Part shown: positions 48,666 through 59,200 of the stretch, in pieces
How the letters are laid out: the number at the start of each line of letters is the position of its first letter
Numbering within the stretch: position 1 is the stretch's first letter
Position numbers and translations under genes: made by a program
Origin: Lithospermum erythrorhizon
Lineage: Eukaryota > Streptophyta > Magnoliopsida > Boraginales > Boraginaceae
Direction of reading: 5' to 3'
Assembly: GCA_019722365.1 (NCBI GenBank)
Contig: JADFUC010001680.1
Location: 1-64,000 of the forward strand
DNA length: 64,000 bases
The notes under the pieces: model-generated
Database searches by the model: none
Told to the model about the DNA's origin: nothing
What the model saw: only the letters and a program-made list of their open reading frames with translations

Positions 48666-50063
48666 ATTGAGCACCGTGAGCACAAACTTCAGTTAAGAAA
48701 ATAAATCGAACTACAAAGTTAATGCAACGGAGCACCTTCTATACTTCCAAAGTTAAAAGATACGCACAAACCAAACAATTCAAAGTGGGTTTCTATCCCC
48801 TCTTTCATTTAAAGCACCAACATCACAAGAGAGTAATGATGAGTAAGAACGATCATCTCTAACCTGCCAGCTACCTGTACACTATCAAATCAAATCAAGA
48901 AAGTGGCTAAGAAATAAAGCAAACACCAAAGAAAAGGTTGAAAGCAAGTAGTAAGAACGCTTACCAACGCCCTTCAAGCAAAAGGAGCCCGCCGGACAAG
49001 GATCAAAAAGTCCCAAAATAAAGCAATTCCAAGAAAGAACTGTCAAAAAGAAAGAAAAGAGAACGCTTCGCATTCACCAATACCAATTAAAACCCACGGG
49101 TGTCATACCAAAGGTATCGGGCATGTGGATATATATACTATCCACCTACAAAGAGCTATGACTAAAACAAGGTAGCATATCGACAAGAAGAATGTTAAAA
49201 AGTACGTGCTCAACATCTCAAGTCACAAAGCTCAAACTCACAAAACAAAGAAAACAAAGCAAACAAGTTATGAGGATAGGGAAGTGGGAATGCACCAAAT
49301 GAATTCTAAAGTCCAAGTTCCAACTCTACGCTACATAAATGCCGTGGGTACATGAGTACGTAAGCCAAACTAAAAAGAGCTTAAATCAAACGACAGTCGT
49401 GTTAAACTGCACGTAATGCTCTTGAGTAAAATCGAGGCCTAATCTATCCAAAAAATTCCAGAAACAACAAAGTGCAAACTAGACTCGCAGACGAAAGCAC
49501 GGAAAAATTTGAATCACACCAATCGAGTCCTAGTTGGGGAGAAACAATCTCCGAAGCCGCAAAGAAGACCGAAGTTCAACCCCCAGCCGAAACTTCAAGT
49601 GCTCATATCGACTTCCGTAATCCAACCGGCCTTCTATCTATCAAAAATGACCGCCTCGTGAAAAGATTCACATACATATAAATAATTTCAAAATGTATGT
49701 CGACGGAAAAGTTACGACGCATGTTGAAAACAAATAAGTAGCTGATTTAACCCAACTGACATTCATGAAAATTGTTTCTATTTTTAGAATACAAGAAAGC
49801 TAAAGATCAATGTAGTTAATATAAGCTCTAGACTTCCGCAAAGGAGAGAAGTGTTTATCAGACCGACGCATTAAATTCACATCGAAAGGTTCAACATCCG
49901 AATACCATCCAAATGCTCAAGCAAGCAGAATCGGACGTCATCCAAAAGCGATACACGTGTTGAAATAAAGACTCACGAAAAGTGCCAACACGCCGCTGGA
50001 GATGGATATTGTCTTAGTCGAACTCCAACACCTACTACGTATGTACTGTGCCGAGGGGCAATC

Positions 50064-52885
50064 TGTACATCGAAAATTTATCAAAAATAATTAAATTGAT
50101 TACACGAATTAATAAAATTACCAAGAGTCGAGCCACTAAAAATGCCACGTGGTCGAATAGGTTCTCGACAAACCCTAAATTCAATCAAACCTCGATCAAA
50201 TGTGTTCCCGGAAATCAAGCTTCCCTGAATTAATCGAAGTCAAAAAAATAAGTGGTTACTATACATTAACCCTAAGTTTGAACTCGGTTCCTCAGAAAAT
50301 AGCCTCGCATTAAATGTTAATTAAATTTAGGCTCGAACCATAAAGAGCATTTTCTGAAGCCACGTGGCTCAAAAAAATGAAATTAATCTAAATCACGGGT
50401 TCAAAATGAAGACTTCGTAAGATAAATGTCTGTAATCAAGAATATAAAAGTCAAGGTGGTTCAAAAATCAAGACCCCTGTATAAAAGTTGCGTGAGTTCA
50501 AATCAAGACCCCAAAGTTATGTGGTTCAAAGTCAAGACTACAAAATCTAAATCAAGACCCTGGTTATGCTGTTCAAAATCAAGGCTCCAAAATATCCTGG
50601 TCCATTACGAAAATATTTTTGACCTGTAAAAGAACCTTAACCTTCTTATATGAAAAGAGAGGCGCTCAAAATAGTCTCTGGAGGAAAAGTACTTCCTAAA
50701 TTATCCGACGGTTCACATTCTGTTCTTCAAAATTCAACGCTTAAGATCATAATCCACCAAATCAAACCGCCAATCGAGCAAAGATTCGAGGCCCACCTAT
50801 AAATACCCTCCATTTGGCTGGAAATAAATCATCAATAATTCCACCAAAAAATCACAACATTCCACCACCAAAAAACTCCCTAAGAAAAATAAGGTAGAAA
50901 AACCTAAGATTTCTCTAAGTCGCAAGCAAACACCACGCTGACGTGGCCGGAAACACCTCCTGTGTGGCCAAAATAGGCGCCCGAATTAAAGATTGGCCGT
51001 ACGCACGCAATAATTATTCAAGTTGTGAGCAAAATCTAACGAGAATCGACCTAAAGTTTATCAGAACTCTTCGAATATCTCGTGATTGTCATCTAGCCCC
51101 GATTATTCAAAAACTTGGACGAACATCCATAAATTTTAGTTCATTAATTCAGCCCTGTGATATAGAAACGAACCGAAGGCTCATTCTCTAGCCGGATTCT
51201 AGGTGGGAAATACGCCGCTAAGCCCCTGCCTAGTTGATCGCATCATCAACAAGGTCGAACGATCCACCGCCATACCGATCATCACTTACAACAACAAGTC
51301 AAGCACTGCTATAGTAAAGCTGGGCGCAATGCCTACTCAAAGCTTAAATCAAGTCCCAAGTGAGGCCAAATCTCACTAAGTCCCAAGTGAGACCAAATCT
51401 CACTAAGTCCCACGTGGGTCATATCCCTTAAATCCCCTACAACAAGTCGTTAAGTGCCAGAAGATAGCATAACGCCAGATCAACACATACTTCCTATCAC
51501 TCCATACATTTTGAAGCTCGGAATCCTATCTCAAATCAAGTATCAAAACCAATACAATAAATTGATGATACAGTTTGAAAGCGAACTATATATAAAAAAT
51601 GGGTTGATTTTTCATATTATATATTCATCAATATAATATACAAATCATGAATTAATCGAATTAATTAACAACTACTTATCATTAATAATAAATAGAATTG
51701 CATAAAAATACATTAATCCTTTGAGTAGGCTCTGAGCCACTGTTAGAATCTAGTATGAATTTTAATTGTGATAAAACAATGTATTCACACATCCCGATCC
51801 TCAAAAATGACATATATTAATCTAAAACACATAATATGTAATATGAATAGAGTTCTTAATGTAATGGGAAGCACGAACGAATCTCAACCTCCTGCCAATG
51901 CCTCTGCGATCCCCCTGCAAAGCCTTCTCCTATCGTCATTATTCAACACCAAAAAGGATTTCCTGGGATTGTACACACCAGAGGGAATCGACCAGAGCTC
52001 AACTCGCTAGAATCGGTTGAGGAACAAACGGAAGAGAAAAACTCTTCCAAAGCGGGGAGTGGCGACGGTGCCTTGGTAGAGGCAAGGGTTTTGATTTCAT
52101 CATATGAAAAACCCTCGTCTCTTTCTCTCTTTTTAAATATTATTTACAATTTTCAATCTAAACAACTCGTTAAGAAATTAATTAACTTAACTTAATCGCA
52201 TCGTTATCCTGCTTCTAATCAAATAACGAAGTCACTAATGAAGTTGTTCTATTTTAATTAACTTAACAAGTCAATTAAAAATATTAACGAAGTCACTATC
52301 AACAACTTATCGCTATTCATCAATTTCAATCGCTTAATCGATTAAACTCTCAAGTTTAACCAATCGATGCTCATCAATATATATTTGACAAATATATATA
52401 CGCCGAGAGATACATCTCTCAATTTACAAGTTTCGCTTAATTTCATGTACGAATATAATTCGAATATCACTATATACGCCGAATCTTCTGCGCCGTATAT
52501 CATAAGTCAGAGCAATAATAATAATCGACCAATTACTATTATTATAACGATTAACGAAGAAAGATTCAAGAATCGTCATAACCCCTTAAATTATCATGAA
52601 AACTCAAGACTACAGTAATATACAATTACTAAGGTGAACACTAAGTTCCAGAATCACATTTAACCAACCGTAAACGAACGATACGTAATCAGAAGAATCT
52701 TAAGATAATAAAAGCGAATCAATTTTTTATTGATTTCAATTGAAATAGTTTCACAATCACATAAGACCAAATCAATCTCAAATCAAAGCAATCCAGACAT
52801 CTCACAAATCGTCACTAAACGCTTAGGGATCCATAGTTTGAACAGTCGATCCTCTTCTTTTTTATAAAACCCGTATACTGAGGAA
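50064..52885 (+). repeat. 3' LTR of the LARD-like element, interrupted
   Basis: Parallel to the 5' LTR from 50,064 to about 51,550 and again from about 52,775 to 52,885. It contains a local triplication of about 27 bp, CCAAATCTCACTAAGTCCCA, at 51,350-51,420 where the 5' copy has fewer units. Confidence 0.65.
51560..52775. mobile_element. Insertion inside the 3' LTR, related to the repeat at 5,850-6,650
   Basis: This segment is absent from the 5' LTR of the host element. From about 51,880 to 52,690 it shares ordered blocks with 5,850-6,650, such as TATTATTATAACGATTAA, CATAACCCCTTAAATTATCA and AATCACATTTAACCA. It is probably a solo LTR or truncated LTR element. The exact ends are uncertain; ACCAA occurs near both edges and may be the target duplication. 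Confidence 0.5.
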
Positions 52886-53218
52886 TTTTTCTCTACAATA
52901 AATTTTATTTTATACCCCTATTATAAATAATAAAAATTCTTCTTTGCATTACACTTAGATAAATATTACGGAGTAATAATATCACATCTTAATTCATTAA
53001 GCTTAATATTTTGGTAGAAGTTAAATGTCACTTTAGCTTATTATTACAATCCATCATAAAAAGTATTAATTATTGTTACGTTCTCAGAAGTACAATTGAG
53101 TAACTTAAATTCTTACAAACAAGACTGATAACATACACCTGAAATGCATATTTTTAGCTTAGTAAGATCACTTAATTAAAGGATAATATAACAAAGGATT
53201 AGCTAGATTATTGATAAT
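52886..53218. other. 3' flank of the GLO gene
   Basis: AT-rich sequence downstream (in gene direction) of the stop codon at 53,219; presumably holds the 3' UTR and poly(A) site. Nothing else is recognised. Confidence 0.5.
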
Positions 53219-56200
53219 CTAATTAATCCTTTCCTGAAGGTTTGGCTGCATTGGTTGCACACGGAAGGAGAAAGGCATCATCTGGTGGTGGTGCTGGTAG
53301 TCTCTAACCACCCTTTGTTGTTGCTGTTGATGATGATACACATCATCTCCACCATTATTTGCAGCTGCTACCGCCTCTCGGCGTTGCTATATACATCCAA
53401 TAGATTGATCATTATATTATTAATGGCATATAATGTGATTCAATATTATTATTGTTGAAGTTTAACATGTGAAGATCACACAAAAAATAGTTAGGTACTA
53501 CGTACATACATCCTTTCAAATTAAATTAATTAGGAGGCGTGTATTGAAATAATCGAATAATAATCTAATGGTTGAGGTAAGTTTAAAGAGTCAACTACTA
53601 TAATAATTATTCAGAACTAGACAATTTTTTTTGAGATAAGTAGTGTATCGCGAAGAAATATTTTATTATTTATATGCGCTCCGAATAATAAAAGCCTCGG
53701 GGAAAATCTTCCTTCAAATGTGGTTCCCAAGAACAGGACTCAGCCGGGTATTGAAGTCGATATCCGTCTTACGCGCTCGGGACGTAGTCTTGGTCTCGAC
53801 GCTGATTTGGTCCGTAGACTTGGACCATAGGTGTCGGGACCGCAGATGTCGGACGGCGACTCGACGCGCAGGTCGACCGCACGCTGGTCACCGTATACGC
53901 CGACCGCGACGCTGGGAACGGACGCATCGATCGCATGGTTGGATCGCACGTGTCAACCGCACGCAGCCGGGCCGGCCGTGAATCGGTTCTCTTTAGCAGT
54001 TATGGCCTTTATCAGCCTTAGTTCCCGATAAGCTTCAGCGACAAAGGTTCCGCGCCTATTTGTACGGGAGTAAGTGGTTCAACATCCTTGATCCTCTCCT
54101 CGATTTATGTAGCGCAGTGGGTTTCTGCAATGTTGCTTCCGCAATTGATTTGATGTACAAAATAGCTAGTCATGGATTCCTATAGCAGGATTTCGAGGTA
54201 CAATGGGCTTTAGCAAATATTGCTTCAAAAAGAAATGATTCAATGCCAGGCTTCAATAGCTTGCTTCCTATAGCCTCGATTCGACGCCTGGGCTTCAGCC
54301 GTGTTTCCCGCAATACGATTCGGTGTAATACGGGGTTCAAGCAGCCATGATTCCTATAGTCGATTTGGGAGTTATGCGGGCTTCAAAGAACGTGATTCCC
54401 CGTAGCCTGATTTCGTGGGCGTCAGAATTTAATCCCAGCTTTTCCTCTTTCTCTTCATTTTCATTTCTGACTTATTCTCCTCCCTTATTTTCAAATTAGA
54501 TGATAGCTTTTGGCCCGGATTTTGATCGTCGCTTCTATTTTCGTCGATCGCCATTTACCGTTGATTTTGAGGTATGATTTGGACCGTCGGATCGTTGACA
54601 TTCCTTGCCTTCCAAGTAACCATATAGACGCTTATTGGGTATTTTGGTCAAAAAGTGAATTTCAGATTAACTTTATATTTCCTTGACTCTTCATTTTATG
54701 CCCGGTATCTTCCGAAATCCTATTCTAAGTTTATAGTTAGTTTATTTAACGTAAAACCCTAACTTTAACCTAAAATTATCAAGTCCTCATTTCGGGAACC
54801 CTATTATTTTCACAATGAACCCCTAATCAACACGCCAGATTTCGTGATGGTGTAAAATTAACTCAATTTAAAAATGAATCTTATTAATTAAATTACCTGC
54901 CTACAAATGCCCCCTCGAACTGGGTACCATATGTAGTAAGGCCGGTAAGTCCACCATTGCTCACGTAGCTATGACGTACCGCCGGATTTCGCATCCTCGA
55001 TATTTTGGCCTTCCGTCTCGTATATTGCAAGATCATTTAATTTCTAATTTAAGAAGTTAACGATCTCCCCGATACTTTTGATCTAAATTTAGTACTGTCA
55101 AACGTTGTTCTTCATCTTCTTGATTTCCAACTATCTTGGATACATGGATCATTAATTTTTTTTTTCATGAATGTAATTTTATTATGATTTTTAGTCATAA
55201 TAAGATATGATATCTTTATTTCATAGCAAAAATAATAATCTCCAAATTATTGCAAGGCCGAAATAAGGCTAAACAGGCATCGGATTTAATTGCGAAAATT
55301 GCACTGGGTTCGGGTTCATATGGTCACAAAATTTCACTTTGGCAAGACCCACAAAGCTTCAAAAATCCGTACGGGTGGCCGGTCCGCCTTTGCCGCACAA
55401 ATGAGGTCTCACCTAACTTCTCTTATTTATTTCCCTTTTTGCATTAGTTGACATCATAAGTTGTAGAAAGAATAAAAAATTTCCCATCCTTCTTCCCTCA
55501 TAGCCTTTAATTTCTAGGCAGTGAGAGAAAATATTTTCCTTTGTATTTCTTTTTGCTTCTTCATATCAGTAGGAATATAGAATCAATCGAACAATATTAT
55601 TCTTCCCCTTTGCACAATTTTCGAACCACATGCGGGTTTGTATCTAAATTTTCGAACTACGAAAGTTCGAAAATAATAAATTTTGCTTCTTGTCTTGATT
55701 TCAGGTATTCTGCTTCGGGTTCTGCTCCTTTCTGCATCTTCTTTCAGGTAAAGATTCTAACTTTTTCATGAGATGCTTTTAAGTGTATGCTTGTAACACT
55801 TTTCCATACAAAATATTAGGGTTTAATTGTAGTAAAACCCGTAATTTTCATGAATTTTGCATAAACAGACAAAATCCTGCTTCGTATGAAACCTAATTTT
55901 ATCGATTTATTTTCCGTTGGATCGAACGCCGGATTGACCTAAAATTTGTTGAGTTGTTCTACAGATGTAGTACACCTCTATTTTTTTTCCAGAATTTTTG
56001 GAATTTGTTTGACCGCTTGACTGTTTCTCATCATGTCCGCTTTGTGTCAAGCTTAGGTCTTCGGGTGTATCTCCATATTTGCTTATTTTCCTTGCGAGAA
56101 CCATACATGGTCTCGAAGGTATTGAGCGTGGAATTCCAGTAAAATTGCCACCTCGAAGTGGGTAGGTCTGGATTTTGAGATACTTGAGTTGGCTGTGAAT

Positions 56201-59200
56201 TCCCTCAAGCGATTGCCTCGACTTTTTTGTGTCAAACGGTTTTGACTCATTCACCTCGCTCATCGCTTTACATGGTTCTTCTTCGCATGCATAGGTAGCT
56301 GACCCTACATTTTGTCTTCGGCACTTTGTCATCCGAGCAGCCTTTGCATCGCCGAGTTTGCTCTGGAACAGCCAGCGCTTGGTACGTTTGATCCTTGTTT
56401 GCATACTGAACTTGTTTCGAGCATATCTCCTTACTCGCTGGTTTGTTTTTGATGGTCCTTACATGCATGTGTAGGTATTTGACCCTCCTTTGCTTCGTCT
56501 TTTGAAGCTATCTTCATCCGGGTACTCCTTCGTGTCCGAATCTGCCTCGGAACAGGCCGCACCTGCTTGGTACGTATGCTTACTTTCGCATGCTAAATTT
56601 GTTTTGACCATATCTCCTGGCTCATTCATCAGTTTTTGATGACGTTTCTTTGTACGAGTAGGTATCTGACCCCTCTTCGTTTTGTCTTTAGGGCGCTTTG
56701 TCATCCGAACACTTCTCCTTCCCCGAATCTCGCCTGACGTGCCGCTCTCCGGTACTTACTCACGCTCTTGCCATCAAACGGGTTTTGATCATACCCCGCT
56801 GCTCGCTCATCAGCTTTGTGATGGTTCTTATTTTTATGTATAGCCAACTGACCCTCTATATTTTGTCTTCTTCGGTATTTTGGCCATCCGGTTTATTCTT
56901 CGTGCCGGATCCGCCTCGAATAAGCAGATCCTTCCGTACGTATCCCGCTTTCCTTTCGTTGATACCTTTTCGACGTATCTCCCCGCACGTTGTCTGCTTT
57001 TGATGGCTCTTCTTGAACATGCAGCTAACCGACCTTTTATCTTTTGTCTTCGCCGGGCTTTGTCATCCGAGTACTCTTCCACGCCGGGATCTCGCTTTGA
57101 ACAACAAGACCCTTCTGGCACGTATCTTGTTTCCTCGTTACTCATACCGCTTTTGATCATATCTTCTCGCTCAAGGTTCGCTTTTGATGGTTCTTCTTAG
57201 ACCAAGTAGCCGATCGACTTTATCTTTGTCTTTAAAGTCATCTCATTATCCGAGTAATTATTCACGCCAGATCCGCTTTGAACAACAAAGACCCTTCAAG
57301 CATTTATCCCGCATTTCGCTTCTTATCGAGATTGGGAGACGAAATTGCCTCCTGTATCCTGCACCGCATCCATGTGAAGTTCCTAGTACTTGGGTTGTTC
57401 TTTGGGCGACGGAGGGGATGGGTACATCATTTTTGTAGATGTTTCCTTATATGCAGGCTTTACACATTTTCGTGTAACTACGACGTGTCTTTTTTCTACG
57501 AGGAAGTTATCCAAACTGCACCTCCGTGATTCACGATCAGGAAGAGGATGAGGATACTTTGTTGGCCGTTCATCCTTCCCTGTATAAGGGTGTGCGTACC
57601 CCTTAGCCTTCTCTTGATGTTAAAGTTGTTGGTCAGCCGACGTCAAGCTGGACCATAGCTCCCTGCCTCGGAGCTCCGATTTGATGGTTCTTCCTTTGGA
57701 GCACGCACACCGACTGTTAATTTTATCTCAAGCACACTTCATCATCCGGGCGGTAGCCTTGCTACTAGAATCGCCTCGAGAGATCTAGTCTTACTCTTCT
57801 AGTATGTGTCACTGGCTCGCTAACTGCTTTGGACTATAGCTCCCCGGATCGGTTTCTACTTTAGATGGTTCTTATTTAAGCATCTGGTAGCTGATCCTCC
57901 ACATTTTATCTTCGAGGACAATTCATCATCCGGAGTGAGTTTTGTTATTGAATTGGCCGAGACGAGCTATCTCTTCGTACGCTTCCGCTTCCATCGACAT
58001 TGTCGCTGCAATAGCTCCCCGGCTCAAAGCTGATTTGATGATTCTTTCGCGCATGCAGAAAGTCCATTCCTCCATCGCCATCTCGAGGCATACTTCACCT
58101 GCGAGCACCTTCTTCCTACCGGAAACTTCCTTGGAAATCGTAGTACTCCTTCCTCGCGTTAGCCATTGCTTTTGGTCACCGTGTCAGAAGAGCCCGATGT
58201 AATCAGAGGAGCCAGCGGAGCAAATGGTGAGCATGGTGTCACGCAGAGCTCGCGGAACAAAGAAGGGCCCGGTGTCGGTTTTGTCGTAGACGCCGAGTAC
58301 TGAGTATATGAAGTGGTACTGCTTTAGTCGATGTGAGTAAGATATTTAAAGCGGTAGGATTCACGTATACGGGCTTTGTGCGCCGTGATTCCCCGTAGCT
58401 GGGATTCGAGGTACAAGTATTTTAGCAACAAGGTTTCCTATAGTTTGGATTACGGCAGTATTTCAAAGAAATATTGCTTCCCGTAATACGGATTCGAGGC
58501 AGGGCTTCAAAGAAGTGATTCCCCGTAGGCCCTGATTTGCGCAGGGCTTACCAAAGATGTTTTCTGCATTGATTTCCATGTAATAATGTATCCTCAAAGC
58601 TTTTCTACTTATTTTCTCCGTTTTAAGCTTGATTCTATTCTCCCCTTATTTTCTCAAATTGGGAAATGGGGGTGGTGGTATTTATAGCGTTGGCCCGATT
58701 CTCGATTCGCCGGTTTATTTTAGGTTTATCACTGCCTTAAACGCCGATTTTGAGGCATGATCCGCACTGGCCGATCGACATTCTTGCCTTCCAAGTAAAC
58801 CATAGCGCCCCTATTAGGTATTTGTCAAAAAAGTGAATTTTTGTATCAATTTATATTAATCTTCATTTTAAGTCCTCGTGATCTTCGAAACTCCTATTTA
58901 AGTTTAAAGTTAGGTTTATTTAATGTAAAACCCAACTTTAACCTAAAAATTAATACCGGTTACCGACGTACTGTGCGATTGTGTAAAATTAACTCAATTT
59001 TTATGAATTTTATTAATTAAAATTTACTGTCTACAAGTAGTGCGTGTATATATTTACCTCAATTGATTATGCTTCTTTACAAAGTTAATGAAGAATTACA
59101 TATTTATATTAGTACTAGTTCTACACATATACGTACCCATTCATACATAAGCTGCTTGTTCTCCTCCTCCAGCATTTGTTCCTGAATAAATTTTAGTATA

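Larger units (their letters stand above)
46794..52885 (+). mobile_element. Non-autonomous LTR retrotransposon (LARD-like) with a nested insertion
   Basis: Two long direct repeats start TGTAGACATCGAAAATTTATC (46,794) and TGTACATCGAAAATTTATC (50,064). They run in parallel through about 1.4 kb and meet again at GGATCCATAGTTT plus ATAAAACCCGT (48,618-48,660 and 52,829-52,873). A purine-rich tract (CCGAGGGGCAATC, 50,051-50,063) directly precedes the second copy, as a polypurine tract precedes a 3' LTR; this sets plus-strand orientation. Only about 1.4 kb separates the LTRs and no gag or pol is recognisable, so it would depend on another element. The 3' LTR is stretched by roughly 1.2 kb of foreign sequence. 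Outer end and target duplication were not fixed. Confidence 0.75.
53644..59036. mobile_element. LTR retroelement inserted in GLO intron 6
   Basis: The 5-bp duplication AGTAG flanks the element (53,639-53,643 and 59,037-59,041). The ends are TGTATCGCG and GTCTACA, giving the TG...CA (here TGTA...TACA) of an LTR element. The last roughly 560 bp of each LTR match: CTTGCCTTCCAAGTAA, GTCAAAAAGTGAATTT, GTAAAACCC-AACTTTAACCTAAAA, GTGTAAAATTAACTCAATTT and TTATTAATTAAA. The interior (54,906 to about 58,190) has no recognised gag or pol. It contains a 183-bp tandem array, so this is a non-autonomous element. Removing it would leave an ordinary intron of about 350 bp. Confidence 0.8.

Noticed and set aside
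53643..54031. Overlapping Arg/Pro-rich ORFs
   Set aside because: Three frames on both strands are open only because of the CpG-rich composition of the LTR block.
54906..54930. tRNA primer-binding site after the left LTR
   Set aside because: AATGCCCCCTCGAACTGGG does not start with TGG and matches no common plant retroelement primer site.
55907..57529. Several ORFs of 60-165 codons on both strands
   Set aside because: They fall partly within the 183-bp tandem array and mirror each other on opposite strands; no recognisable domain.
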